A DNA stretch of 64,000 nt from an uncultured Sphingobacteriaceae bacterium (GTDB taxonomy: Bacteria > Bacteroidota > Bacteroidia > Sphingobacteriales > Sphingobacteriaceae). The position numbers were made by a program, and so were the translations under genes. The notes below the pieces were generated by a model. It ran no database searches. It was not told where the DNA came from and saw only the letters and a program-made list of their open reading frames with translations. Location: positions 62,001 to 126,000 of the forward strand of contig CAMPKC010000003.1 in NCBI GenBank assembly GCA_946887045.1, read 5' to 3'. Of the stretch, positions 17,991 to 27,143 are shown piece after piece (position 1 is the stretch's first letter; every line of letters starts with the position of its first letter).

Positions 17991-18266
17991 CTATATGGTC
18001 TTACTTACTGGACTTTGCAATAGTTCTTGAATTTGCTGATAAGCATAATAATAAACTCCTCCTACCTTCTTGGCATATAAAACCCCGTTTGTCCTATATG
18101 TGGTTAATGTGTTCTTGGTAATGTTCAATATTGTCATTACCTCGAAGGATTTTAACCATTTTTTTCGTGGCGTTTCATTATAAGCTTTTAAAAGTCTCTC
18201 AAAATCTTCCAACAGTTGAACTCTAAATTCTTGAAGATCATCGGTAGTCAATATTTCAGTAGGCAT
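17991..18266 (-). CDS. Helix-turn-helix protein of mobile-element type (MerR/excisionase-like)
   Basis: About 91 aa from an ATG at 18266: an N-terminal helical part (ILTTDDLQEFRVQLLEDFERLL), then a winged helix-turn-helix (WLKSFEVMTILNITKNTLTTYRTNGVLYAKKVGGVYYY). Bacteroidota integrative elements often carry one such gene near the attachment site, where it acts like an excisionase or local regulator. I reject the longer start at 18359, which would add a basic stretch with no counterpart in the related protein at 48341. Confidence 0.72.
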   Translation of the reverse strand: MPTEILTTDDLQEFRVQLLEDFERLLKAYNETPRKKWLKSFEVMTILNITKNTLTTYRTNGVLYAKKVGGVYYYAYQQIQELLQSPVSKTI

Positions 18267-18382
18267 ATTCGTAAGATTTATAGACAAAGGTGCGAACTCT
18301 CGAAATTTCCTAATGGGGATTTTTAAAAATGGCCATTGAAAAATTTTACTTTTTTTCATCTTGCATCTATAATCTTAAAGCT

Positions 18383-18577
18383 ATGAAAACTGAAAGAATA
18401 TGTATTTACCCTAAAGACGTGATGCTCATAACAGGAAGGAGCGAACGTTCAGGTTGCAGGTTGCTGCAAACTATTAAAAAGAAGTATAAAAAGACCAAAA
18501 ACCAGTTTGTTTCCATCTTTGAATTTTCTGAATATACAGGTCTTCAAATCGACCAGATAAGAGCTTTCTTAAATTAG
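18383..18577 (+). CDS. Small conserved mobile-element protein
   Basis: A 64-aa protein starting at ATG 18383 (MKTERICIYPKDVMLITGRS, ending FVSIFEFSEYTGLQIDQIRAFLN). I recognise this type from the ends of Bacteroidota integrative elements, where it usually lies near the integrase or attachment site. Its function is unknown; the shape suggests a small DNA-binding protein. It is divergent from the helix-turn-helix gene and 160 bases from the 22-bp repeat. Confidence 0.65.
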   Translation: MKTERICIYPKDVMLITGRSERSGCRLLQTIKKKYKKTKNQFVSIFEFSEYTGLQIDQIRAFLN

Positions 18578-18737
18578 ATTAACTTGTTGATAACTAGCAT
18601 CTTTTTTGGTCCGTTTTGTGTATGATTTAACCTGAAACTGGTATATTTGTATCGTCACTCAGGTGCAGTACCTCCTAGAGTACCCAAGATAAATTGTTCT
18701 TGGTAAAGATTTGAGAGTCAAATAGTTACTATAAGTC

Positions 18738-18759
18738 GTTCGAGCCCAGGTGGGCGCAC
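18738..18759 (+). repeat. Left 22-bp direct repeat, candidate attachment-site core
   Basis: The sequence begins GTTCGAGCC and ends GGGCGCAC and is identical to 57799-57820. It contains the inverted repeat GCCCA-GG-TGGGC, as expected for a tyrosine-recombinase crossover site, and the GTTCGA of a tRNA T-loop. No tRNA folds upstream, so it is a displaced att copy, not the target gene. Confidence 0.75.
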
Positions 18760-18801
18760 GAAGTACCTTCCAAACAGGTGCAAACAAGTGTAACAAAATC
18801 G

Positions 18802-18838
18802 AAAAACCCTGTAAATACACCCATTTACGGGGTTTTTT
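18802..18838 (+). terminator. Rho-independent terminator between att core and integrase
   Basis: AAAACCC-T-GTAAAT pairs with ATTTAC-G-GGGTTTT (one T-G wobble), followed by a T-run. A terminator in the same relative place follows the right repeat. Confidence 0.85.
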
Positions 18839-18882
18839 GTAAAATTTCAATTCAAGTAAATTCAAAGAAAATCAATCTGCTC

Positions 18883-18902
18883 GTTACCAATCCGACTACC
18901 AG
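18883..18902 (+). repeat. Arm-like repeat inside the left end
   Basis: GTTACCAA..CC.ACTACCAG, 18 of 20 positions identical to 57728-57747. It lies 123 bases inside the left core, while its partner lies 51 bases inside the right core. It may be an integrase arm-type site. Confidence 0.5.
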
Positions 18903-18914
18903 TTTTTAGTTTTT

Positions 18915-19042
18915 ACCTTTGTGGTAAATAAAAGCGGCTTAATTAATTGTAATACAATTAATTAGCCATCGAAAAGTGGGTTAGAAAATGTGCTTTATCA
19001 GCCGCTTTTTAGCTCGATTTTTTTACCATTTTTTACCAAAAA
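18915..19042. repeat. Inverted repeats between att and integrase
   Basis: TTTACC/GGTAAA flanks 18915-18928. GGCTTAATTAATTG (18936) faces CAATTAATTAGCC (18955) across a 5-base loop. AAAAGCGGC (18930) faces GCCGCTTTT (19001). Further TTTTTACCA repeats lie at 19020-19040. The cluster precedes the integrase ATG and probably holds its promoter and accessory protein sites. Confidence 0.6.
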
Positions 19043-19080
19043 CTGGATGTAAAATGAAAGAAACTTGACAAGTAAATTTT

Positions 19081-20301
19081 ATGAAAACATCACAATCGTT
19101 CGGAATCCACTTTACAATCCGCAAAGACAGGGTTAAAGATGGCAAAGCACAGGTTTATGCCTGCATCACTGTAAACAAACAAAAATGCTTCATCGCCTTG
19201 CAGCAATCAATTGATTTAAGGTACTGGGACGAAAGAAGAGGGGCAGGAAAGGGAGGCCGCCAGGATTCATTGTCTATAAACAACTATCTTGAACAGGTCA
19301 GGCTGGCTATCGGCAACTGTTACCAGAATCTTCAGTTGAAGGGAAAAATTATTACTTCGGAAATGGTTAAGGATTTCTTCCTGGGAACAGCTGAAGAAGT
19401 ACACACCTTAAGTAGTCTGTTTGAATACCATAATGAAACGGCCGCGAGTGTGCTCAAATGGAGTACACTTAAACACTATTATGTTACTCAGCGCTATCTC
19501 GTAAAGTTTATTCAAAAGCAGTTCAAGTCAGCAGACTTATATCTGCATGAACTGGATTATAAATTCATTTACGACTTTGAAACCTTCCTTCGTAATCATA
19601 AACCTGTAGACCATCAGAAGCCATTGAACAATAATGGGGTAATGAAGCATATCATTCGCGTTAAAAAGATGGTTCACCTGGCTATACGACTCGAATGGAT
19701 TTCCAAGGACCCATTCGCTAATTACAGACTCAAAATACTTAAGGTAAACAGAGAGCATCTTTCTGAAAAGGAATTGAAAACCATGGAGAACAAGGTCTTT
19801 GATATCGACCGCATTGATATGATTCGGGATCTCTTTGTTTTCTGCTGCTACACCGGGCTTACATATGTAGATGTTATCAATCTGAAGCATGATAATATTG
19901 TGGAAGCTACTGACGGAGAAATGTGGGTGAGAACTTGCAGGCAGAAGACGAATATTCCGGTTAACACTCCCCTGCTACCAAAAGCGGTAGAAATCTTAAA
20001 GAAATATAAAGACAATCAAAGAGCCTCAGTGACCAATACCGTTTTTCCTGTAGTTTCTAATCAGAAGGTTAATGCTTATCTGAAAGAGATTGCTGAGGTC
20101 TGTGGCATTAAGAAGAATATCACTTTCCACTTAGCGAGACACACGTTTGCAACAACGGTTACGCTGTCTAACGGTGTTCCTATTGAGACCGTGAGTAAGA
20201 TGCTAGGGCATACTAAGATTGCAACTACTCAAATATATGCTAAGGTGTTGGAAAAGAAGATAAGTGAGGATATGGCGGCGTTGAGGAAGAAGTTGGCGTG
20301 A
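19081..20301 (+). CDS. Tyrosine recombinase/integrase, Bacteroidota type
   Basis: A 406-aa integrase with an N-terminal arm-binding domain, a core-binding SAM-like domain (about 110-210) and a catalytic domain. It has H350-L-A-R353 (HLARHTFATTVTLSNGVP), GHTKIATTQIY with the nucleophile Y386, and a conserved Lys region. The usual first Arg in TGLR is Thr here (YTGLTYVDV), as in IntDOT-like enzymes, so it is not a sign of inactivation. It catalyses excision and insertion of the element whose left end is 322 bases upstream. A perfect hairpin follows the stop. Confidence 0.93.
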   Translation: MKTSQSFGIHFTIRKDRVKDGKAQVYACITVNKQKCFIALQQSIDLRYWDERRGAGKGGRQDSLSINNYLEQVRLAIGNCYQNLQLKGKIITSEMVKDFFLGTAEEVHTLSSLFEYHNETAASVLKWSTLKHYYVTQRYLVKFIQKQFKSADLYLHELDYKFIYDFETFLRNHKPVDHQKPLNNNGVMKHIIRVKKMVHLAIRLEWISKDPFANYRLKILKVNREHLSEKELKTMENKVFDIDRIDMIRDLFVFCCYTGLTYVDVINLKHDNIVEATDGEMWVRTCRQKTNIPVNTPLLPKAVEILKKYKDNQRASVTNTVFPVVSNQKVNAYLKEIAEVCGIKKNITFHLARHTFATTVTLSNGVPIETVSKMLGHTKIATTQIYAKVLEKKISEDMAALRKKLA

Positions 20302-20309
20302 TTATTCTT

Positions 20310-20340
20310 TTGAACTGTTGCGAAAAATGCAACAGTTCAA
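20310..20340 (+). terminator. Perfect hairpin after the integrase
   Basis: A 12-bp stem TTGAACTGTTGC / GCAACAGTTCAA with a 7-base loop, eight bases after the integrase stop. It lacks a clear T-run, so it may be a weak terminator or a protecting hairpin. Confidence 0.5.
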
Positions 20341-20379
20341 CATTGCCGAACATCTTTAACATGGATTGAATGTTAAAGC

Positions 20380-20637
20380 ATGTTAAATCTTTTACAAGCT
20401 GATTTCAAATCCTCACTTTTAACGATGAGCATTATGAAAACTGTAGTCCTATCGTTAGGACAAGTAGTTAATTTAGGCGCCACGTCGGTAAAATTAACTT
20501 CTATTACTCTTCATATTACCTCAGCACAACACCTTAAAACGTATCTCCTAAGTACAGGGGGGTTATTGGTACTATTCTCAAAATTCATCTATGATATACA
20601 TAAGGCTATTAGAATCAACTCGGAAATTTATAGTTAA
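20380..20637 (+). CDS. Possible small membrane protein (doubtful)
   Basis: An 85-codon frame with one hydrophobic segment near its C-terminus (YLLSTGGLLVLFSKFIYDI). Starts at 20380, 20425 or 20434 are all possible. No family is recognised, and its end overlaps the convergent sigma-factor gene by four bases. It is the only candidate in the 330 bases between the integrase and the sigma factor. Confidence 0.22.
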   Translation: MLNLLQADFKSSLLTMSIMKTVVLSLGQVVNLGATSVKLTSITLHITSAQHLKTYLLSTGGLLVLFSKFIYDIHKAIRINSEIYS

Positions 20638-21191
20638 ACGAATAAAAAAGCATAGTGAAGCTTTTTTATGAGATCTCTTAAAATTCGTAGCCCCCGAACT
20701 TTTTGGGTTTTTACGGTATTAATAGATACATTTAAATGGTCTGCCGCCTGCTGGTTACTCATGCCCTCGAAATAGCCAAGATATATAACTTTTCTATATC
20801 CATCGGGTAATTGCTCAAGAGCCTGCCTGATTTGGAATGCAACTTCGGCCTCAACCATTTTGTGGTCTACACTTATTTCCTCCACCATCTCAGTTAAAGA
20901 CTGGGAGTGTTTTTGAATTACCTGCTTGTGTTTATAAAGGTTAAGGCAGGTATTTTTTACTGTTAAATATAAAAATGCCTTGATAGAATCGACATTGTTA
21001 AAATTCTCCTTTCGCTCCCATAACTTAACAAAAGCCTCTTGTACAATATCCTCTGCCGAATCATCATTAGTAATTCCCAAAGCAAATAAGCATAGGCGCT
21101 TATGGAATAAATCAAAGATCTGTTCAAAAGCCGTTTGATTCCCTGCTTTTAAAAGCTCTATAGAAATTTCTCTTGGCATTACATCACTCAC
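20634..21191 (-). CDS. ECF RNA polymerase sigma factor (Bacteroidota FecI-like)
   Basis: A 185-aa ECF sigma factor. Region 2 is visible in AFEQIFDLFHKRLCLFALGITNDDSAEDIVQEAFVKLWE, and region 4 in ALEQLPDGYRKVIYLGYFEGMSNQQAADHLNVSINTVKTQK. It is the type that pairs with a FecR anti-sigma and an STN-bearing SusC. No fecR stands next to it. The only fecR in the window is 21 kb away (41799) and has no sigma gene beside it. It may direct the fucosidase/GH97 genes upstream of it or the distant SusC locus. Confidence 0.92.
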   Translation of the reverse strand: MSDVMPREISIELLKAGNQTAFEQIFDLFHKRLCLFALGITNDDSAEDIVQEAFVKLWERKENFNNVDSIKAFLYLTVKNTCLNLYKHKQVIQKHSQSLTEMVEEISVDHKMVEAEVAFQIRQALEQLPDGYRKVIYLGYFEGMSNQQAADHLNVSINTVKTQKVRGLRILRDLIKKLHYAFLFV

Positions 21192-21339
21192 CTGTTTATA
21201 CTATAAAGATAACCATCTTTTCCCTCTATTGCTAATGCAGGCAAAGGCGCCGTATAGCATACATCGACCTTAATTGTGAGCAGGTTATAAAAAACAAATC
21301 GAAACAGAATTATCTGGAACTTCACTTTTATTTCTCCAA

Positions 21340-23124
21340 TTATTTAGCAGCTAAATCTTTACCCGATGTCTCAAATAATTGAAATTCAGTGATTGCAGGC
21401 CGACCTTCTGCCGCTATAGACAGACGAAATTTCTTGGCAGTTATTGGCTTCGGCAGGATTAAAACTTTGAAGGTTTCCCCTATAGTTGTACCATTAACGG
21501 CTGTTTTCCATACCCCTTTTTCCTTGTAATCAATACTAAATGAAGTTACGGGCGAACAGTCATCCCCTGAAAGTTCCCGAATAATTGCCCTTGTAATCGT
21601 TTTTTGGACACCTAAATCTACTTCCAGCCATCCTGATTTCTTCCACACCTCCGATTTTGGGTCATGCTGCGATTCAAACTTCTTGCCAATAATGGTTGCA
21701 GCAACTGAATCGTTTCGACCAGGACTCCAGAAAGTGTTAAAGTTATCATCAACTGCAGCCTCTGCTGTATGCATAAACAAGGGAGCTATACTGCTGGATA
21801 CTTTGGCTGGTTTCAAATAGGCCGCTGAACTGCTTGAAGATGCTGGGTAAATGGCCTTTAGTTTATTGGAAGATTGGTCAATAGTAAGCTTTACCAAGGT
21901 AACAATCGGGGCTTGCTTTTGCGATTCTACCGAAATATTAAGTGCGTCCTTCATACTTTGGAACACTACAGGTGTACCATCCATCAGGGTTGCTTTCTTA
22001 ACTTTCGCAGGCAGGTGTGGTAAAACAAGCTTGTTACCTTTAAAATTAAAGGCATGTATATATATTATGTCTCCTTTACGGGTACTTGCATAATCGTTTG
22101 TTGGAACGTATGGGCCTCCGCGAGTTCCATAAATGGATTCTCCATTTATTTTCATCCAGGATCCTATTTCGTTCAGCCTTTCGACAAAATCAGCTTGAAA
22201 TTCACCAAGTGCGTTGGGTCCAACGTTAAGGAGAAGATTCCCATCTCCTCCTGCACAACCAATTAATGTTCGTAGTGCAAATCGAAGGTCATTAGGTTTG
22301 TCGTTTGATCTCCATGACCAGCCCCTCCCCAAAGTGGCACAGGTTTCCCATGGCGCAGTATCGCAATAACTACCTACCCGGTTTTCCGGAGTTGCATAAT
22401 CGCCCCATTTTCCAATCATTCCGTGTGATTCATCGGGATGAAGAGGCTCTAGGCGATTATTGATGATTATTCCCGGCTTTAATTTCCGCACCAAAGTAGC
22501 TGTTTCTTCGGGTAAACTTGGGTTAGGGAAGCCATCATAATCAAACCATAGAAGCTTAATATCATAATTGGTAAGCAGTTCTGTAAGATAACCATGCATT
22601 CGTTTCACAAAAACATCATTCGTTTTTGTCCGACAGTCAGGATCTCGCCAGTCACCCGGTGAAAAATAAATTCCAAAGGGCATATTGGCTTTTTTTGCGG
22701 CATCAGATAATTCGCGAAGAACATCACGGCCAAAAGGAGTGTTTGTTATTTTGTATTCGGTTAGCTTTGAATCCCAGAGTGCAAAACCATCATGATGTTT
22801 GGCCACAAAAACGATGTATTTCATTCCGGCATTCTGAGCGTTCTTAACCCATTGGCGGGCATCGAATTTTACAGGATTAAACTGTTTATAAAGTTGCCCG
22901 TATATTTCCGGCTGCAAATGGGGTTTACTCCATGACAGATCGCTGCGCATACTCCAGCTTATTTCGGCACCGGTAAGCGTAACCGGCCCCCAATGAATGA
23001 ATAATCCAAACCGGGCATCTCGCCACCATTCCAGCTTCTGACTATTGATTAATCTTTCTTGTGCTTTTAATTGGGTAATGGCAATAACTAAATAAAAAAT
23101 CAGCAACCCTTTTTTCATTATCAT
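21340..23124 (-). CDS. GH29 alpha-L-fucosidase with C-terminal discoidin-like domain
   Basis: Secreted or periplasmic fucosidase of 594 aa. It has a signal peptide (LLIFYLVIAITQLKAQ) and then the GH29 barrel: RFGLFIHWGPVT, VAKHHDGFALWDS, GIYFSPGDWRDP and LLWFDYDGF with the likely nucleophile D195. The C-terminal part (about 450-590) is an F5/8-type carbohydrate-binding domain. It is the first gene of a minus-strand set that also holds GH97 and a RhaM-type mutarotase. A decayed copy of its 5' portion lies at 36004-36275. Confidence 0.93.
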   Translation of the reverse strand: MIMKKGLLIFYLVIAITQLKAQERLINSQKLEWWRDARFGLFIHWGPVTLTGAEISWSMRSDLSWSKPHLQPEIYGQLYKQFNPVKFDARQWVKNAQNAGMKYIVFVAKHHDGFALWDSKLTEYKITNTPFGRDVLRELSDAAKKANMPFGIYFSPGDWRDPDCRTKTNDVFVKRMHGYLTELLTNYDIKLLWFDYDGFPNPSLPEETATLVRKLKPGIIINNRLEPLHPDESHGMIGKWGDYATPENRVGSYCDTAPWETCATLGRGWSWRSNDKPNDLRFALRTLIGCAGGDGNLLLNVGPNALGEFQADFVERLNEIGSWMKINGESIYGTRGGPYVPTNDYASTRKGDIIYIHAFNFKGNKLVLPHLPAKVKKATLMDGTPVVFQSMKDALNISVESQKQAPIVTLVKLTIDQSSNKLKAIYPASSSSSAAYLKPAKVSSSIAPLFMHTAEAAVDDNFNTFWSPGRNDSVAATIIGKKFESQHDPKSEVWKKSGWLEVDLGVQKTITRAIIRELSGDDCSPVTSFSIDYKEKGVWKTAVNGTTIGETFKVLILPKPITAKKFRLSIAAEGRPAITEFQLFETSGKDLAAK

Positions 23125-23372
23125 GTTTTAGTTTTATCGTGAATGCTTATATATGATGTCAATCATCGCTTGTTAATATCCATAAATCAATTTTCTCATA
23201 TAGGAAATGTGGGAGACCGCATATTTCTGATTTTAAAAAACCAGACTTTCCGCATCCCAAAGTTCAGCCTTCCATTCATTAATTACATCTTTGAACCCAA
23301 ACCTTGACGGATGTCCATATTTTTCAACATGATATATTCTGTCAGCACTGATTTGTTAATTTTTGTGTTTAA

Positions 23373-25286
23373 TTACCTGTCGCTGATTACTCCTGTAAAA
23401 CCACCCCTTGGCAGGCAAAGAATTTGAAGCATATTTGATTTTTTGATATTTCTGGTTTCGCTTATAATGGATTTCGTATCTGCCCCGTCTTTGAATAGTT
23501 GGAAAGAATAGTCTGAGCTACCTAAAAAGTCAAGGTTAAGATTGAGTGTTTGCGGAGAGTCTTTTCCATTAAGCCCGGCTACATACCAGAGTTTGCCTTT
23601 TCTTCGTGCAATAACAATCATTTCGCCCGGGTAGCCGTTTATCAGCTTGGTTTCATCCCAGGCTGTAGGAAAGTCTTTCAAAAATTCGCGGGGTTCGTCC
23701 GATAAATCATAATAAGCTGAAGGCCTGTCTGCAAAATGCTGTAATCCCGACTCAAATACTACTGCCAATGCCAACTCGTGAGCAAAAGAAGTTATATGTG
23801 GGTGTTGCGAATTTGAAAACGTTACCGGGGTATAGTCCATAGAGCCTACAATATTCCGAGTGAATGGAAGAGTTGTGTTATGGATAGCAGCCTTATCCGT
23901 TAAAGCCTTGTTGTTATTATACCATTCTGCACCGTAAACCGCTTCGGTTGTCATCAGATTGGGATAAGTACGAGCCCAGCCACGGGGTACGGTAGCTCCG
24001 TGAAAGTTGACCAGCAAATGGTTTTTTGCAGCATCTTCAAGAATATCCATATAATATTGCATCATGCCCTGCTGGTCTCCTGCAAAAAAATCGACTTTGA
24101 TACCTGATACTCCAGCCTCTTTTAGCCATGAAAATTCCTTTTCTCTTTTCTCATGTGTTAACAGCCTGTCCGCCGGGGTTGCATCAAGCCAATCGGTACC
24201 CGAGTTATACCATAAAAGCGATTTAATGCCTTTACTTTTGGCATAACTTAAGGCATCGTTGATGGTTCCTCCGTTTGCCATAACATCCCATTCCCAGTCA
24301 ATAAGTACATACGGCCAATTCATTTTTACCGCCAGGTCGATGTATTCCATTACTCTCTTATAATCCTTTGAGCCATGATTGTATGCCCAATATACCCAGG
24401 CTGCGCTTCCAGGCTCGATCCATTTCGTGTCCTTAAAGGCAGTAGGTTCGCTCACATCAGTAATCAACGTACTTTCCACCAGATCGGCCAGGTCTCCTAT
24501 TATCATTACATGCCACTGCGATTTCCAGGGAGAGTTGGAAACGACTCCGCCATGCCAGTCCTTTTTTGCTTCAGGATATGTCACTTTGTACAGGTTTGTG
24601 TTTTGTTTATTGCTAAGTTTCGCCGCACAATTTTGACTGCTTATGCCTGCCTCCGAAATTAGCACCCATAACGGTTGCTTATCAACTTTATACAATGCAG
24701 GATAGGCCCAGTCTCTGCTCTTTTTTTCACCAGTCCCCCCAGTATTAAGCGGATAAAAGTCCTCATAAGCATGATTATAGGGCTGCATCCATCTCGCCGT
24801 ACCTTTAGGAATTAAGTAGCCAGTTGCTTCATCTTTAATTGATAAACCGGAGTCTGAACGATTGGGGAATGTGTACCTGAACGCAACACCATCGTTATAA
24901 ACTTTGAAAATAATATTCAGGGGCTGTTTGGATGAATTCTGATAATTAAAAGTTTTTTCGACGCCAGTATTTTCACAAAGCTTCCGCTTTCCCGTCCGCA
25001 TTTCATATTTGTCATGAACTGCAACAGCCTTGCTCTCTCCCATGAATTTGAGATTTGATATGAACTGCTGATTCTCCCTTATAATACCAAGTGGCGAAGC
25101 TGGTAACACTTCAACGTATGTCCCTCCACTTTTGTAAAGCACTTTAAAATGAGGCTGACCTAAGCCTCCCTGACCGGCTGGTTGAATCTCCACAACTACC
25201 TTAATTTTTTTATTGGGAGATAAAACTTGTTGGGCATAACCCACGGAGCTGAAAATAAGGCTCAGAACTAAAAAAGAACTTTTCAT
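23373..25286 (-). CDS. GH97 glycoside hydrolase, retaining alpha-galactosidase type
   Basis: A 637-aa GH97 enzyme with a signal peptide, an N-terminal beta-sandwich (about 25-280), a catalytic barrel and a C-terminal domain. The barrel shows GIKVDFFAGDQQGMMQYY with the Asp expected as nucleophile in retaining members, and VNFHGATVPRGWARTYPN where the inverting SusB has HE instead of HG. TTEAVYGAEWY follows. I therefore predict alpha-galactosidase-like, not alpha-glucosidase, activity. It is cotranscribed with the fucosidase and the mutarotase, which suggests a fucosylated, galactose-containing glycan as substrate. Confidence 0.9.
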   Translation of the reverse strand: MKSSFLVLSLIFSSVGYAQQVLSPNKKIKVVVEIQPAGQGGLGQPHFKVLYKSGGTYVEVLPASPLGIIRENQQFISNLKFMGESKAVAVHDKYEMRTGKRKLCENTGVEKTFNYQNSSKQPLNIIFKVYNDGVAFRYTFPNRSDSGLSIKDEATGYLIPKGTARWMQPYNHAYEDFYPLNTGGTGEKKSRDWAYPALYKVDKQPLWVLISEAGISSQNCAAKLSNKQNTNLYKVTYPEAKKDWHGGVVSNSPWKSQWHVMIIGDLADLVESTLITDVSEPTAFKDTKWIEPGSAAWVYWAYNHGSKDYKRVMEYIDLAVKMNWPYVLIDWEWDVMANGGTINDALSYAKSKGIKSLLWYNSGTDWLDATPADRLLTHEKREKEFSWLKEAGVSGIKVDFFAGDQQGMMQYYMDILEDAAKNHLLVNFHGATVPRGWARTYPNLMTTEAVYGAEWYNNNKALTDKAAIHNTTLPFTRNIVGSMDYTPVTFSNSQHPHITSFAHELALAVVFESGLQHFADRPSAYYDLSDEPREFLKDFPTAWDETKLINGYPGEMIVIARRKGKLWYVAGLNGKDSPQTLNLNLDFLGSSDYSFQLFKDGADTKSIISETRNIKKSNMLQILCLPRGGFTGVISDR

Positions 25287-25317
25287 TTAAATTTTTATAC
25301 GTTGTAAAAGTGCGTTG

Positions 25318-25644
25318 CTACAGTTGAAATATTTTAGTCATTAGCACCCATTTTTCACCCTCCCTTGCCCAAGGGAGGGGTTTCTGAAACTTCCACATTA
25401 AATTTTCCCACTCCTGGATTTTAATATTAGCCGCATCCAAAGCTTTTTTGCGGTCAAACGAAAAAGAGGAATCAGTTTCCATGATCATAAATAATCGATT
25501 CCCTGTTCGGTAAATTTCCATTTCAGTGATACCTGCGACCACAAGTCCCTCCTTTATTTCAGTCCACACATTCTGATGCCATTTCTCGTATTCTTCAATT
25601 AAAACATGATCTTCATTTAAGTCTAGTGCAAAACAATATTTCAT
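25318..25644 (-). CDS. RhaM-family sugar mutarotase (L-rhamnose or L-fucose)
   Basis: A 108-aa cytoplasmic mutarotase of the RhaM/DUF718 family: CFALDLNEDHVLIEEYEKWHQNVW, MEIYRTGNRLFMIMETD and EWENLMWKFQKPLPWA. It interconverts anomers of a 6-deoxy sugar. Family members act on L-rhamnose or L-fucose. The fucosidase two genes away makes L-fucose the better guess. It lies 31 bases upstream of the GH97 gene and is probably the first gene of that operon. Confidence 0.85.
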   Translation of the reverse strand: MKYCFALDLNEDHVLIEEYEKWHQNVWTEIKEGLVVAGITEMEIYRTGNRLFMIMETDSSFSFDRKKALDAANIKIQEWENLMWKFQKPLPWAREGEKWVLMTKIFQL

Positions 25645-27143
25645 TTGTTATCATTTGAGGCAATATGCCTGGTAATGCTTTTATAAGGCGCTGTTTTGAG
25701 AGCAATTCTGCAAGTCAATAAATACTTCTTCCTTGTTAAAAACCCACCAAACTTTAACCATAGAAGGCTCTAATGTTTATTCAGGTTATACCGTTTTTAA
25801 CTTTACTCATATTGGTGGGTTTATAATCGGGCTTTACAAATAACGTTGGTGGCAAGCAAACTACTTCCTTAAGGCTACTTGCTTAAACAAATTTAAATAG
25901 CTGCACCCTAACTGGGTTACACCAACCAGACTTTATTTTATATATAACCGACATATTCAAGCATAACGACCTCCGATTTTCACCTCGAACACTAATTAAT
26001 TGTGCGGCTGGCGGGAATCTTGTCCTTAATCTTATTAAAAGCGGAAGATCGGGCGACTTTTAAACAGATCTTTGATTAATCCATAATCGGTTTTGCCTGT
26101 TCTCTTTGAGAGACCTAATAAAAAAGTTCCCCTATTTTTTTATATCTAACTATAAATCTTTAGAATTTATTCTGAAGAATAGCCGACGTGCTTTTTTATT
26201 CAGTTAAAACCCAATTCCACAACAGAACCTACAGAGCGCAGGATTTGTATAAAAAAAAGCCTGTTTTGAGTAATTGTGGAGATTTGAATATGTAGAAATT
26301 TGTAAGAATGATCAGAGCCGCAGAAAGCAGTTACTATTGTCGAAGATTCTATATAGTCGTGTTCATTTTACACAATATCATAAATAAAATTGGTTAATCT
26401 TTTATATTGGTTAGTTGGTTTAAAGCCCTGCTTCTCCCCGGAGCAGGCTTTAATAATTCCTTTAATGTGAATCGGGGAAAAGAAGCCAAACGCCTACGGC
26501 TTTTCTCACTCCGCTCAAATGATTGGAGAATGCCACATCAAGAAAGTTTAGCAAATAAAAAAGGATTCGTATTCTGGTCTAACAACTTTCATCGATATAT
26601 CAGCCTGCTCCTTGAGTTCAACAATCTCTACAGTATCGCTGTCAATTTATCAAAGATGTAGTGAGGGAATTCTAATTGACAATGATAATTGATAAACTCA
26701 TTATCCTTGCCATTTCCTCTATAGAAGTCCGAAGCACTACTACGTTTTGAGTGATCGTTCTCAAATCGGATTATACAATAAAGAAGGTTTCCCGGTAGTG
26801 TTTGTTAGAATAGATGGCATTTAATGTGGTCGGGTTTGTGTAAAAAAAAGTCTAGTTAAGGCAATTGTTTGGAGAAATGAGTGTCTAATTTTAGAAAATA
26901 ATGAGCCGCCTTTTAATGATTAGCCACACTAAGATGAAACAGTGCAGCAACTTTCAAGGATTTTACTTGCTCAGAGAAACCTAACTATAACTAACAATTA
27001 GACCATGCTACAACTTTATCCAACGTAATTACGCAGCCCTTGCAGCCTGGGCTTTAAAAGGCCAGAAACTCACCCGTCAAAAATGAATATTCTGGCCTCG
27101 GCTTCAAATAAGCAATACTCATTCAAAAAACCAATGTAAATCT
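25645..27143. other. Long non-coding stretch between divergent carbohydrate operons
   Basis: No convincing gene in 1.5 kb; the short frames lack family features. It holds a long hairpin at 26420-26453 (TTAAAGCCCTGCT / AGCAGGCTTTAA) and a perfect 8-bp hairpin GGCCAGAA / TTCTGGCC at 27060-27097, 47 bases before the SusC start. It must carry the promoters of both the RhaM/GH97/GH29 and the SusCD operons. The low, uneven composition suggests decayed sequence. Confidence 0.6.

Noticed and set aside
18640..18780. A tRNA gene ending in the left 22-bp repeat
   Set aside because: The T-loop-like GTTCGA is there, but the bases before it do not form a T-stem and no D- or anticodon arm of normal size can be drawn. 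The same holds at 57799.
18659..18865. 68-codon minus-strand frame across the left repeat
   Set aside because: The RAPTWARTTY-type reading is the usual artefact of translating tRNA-like att DNA.
26407..26661. 84-codon + strand frame in the long intergenic stretch
   Set aside because: Low-complexity, no family likeness, starts inside a hairpin, and the surroundings look decayed.
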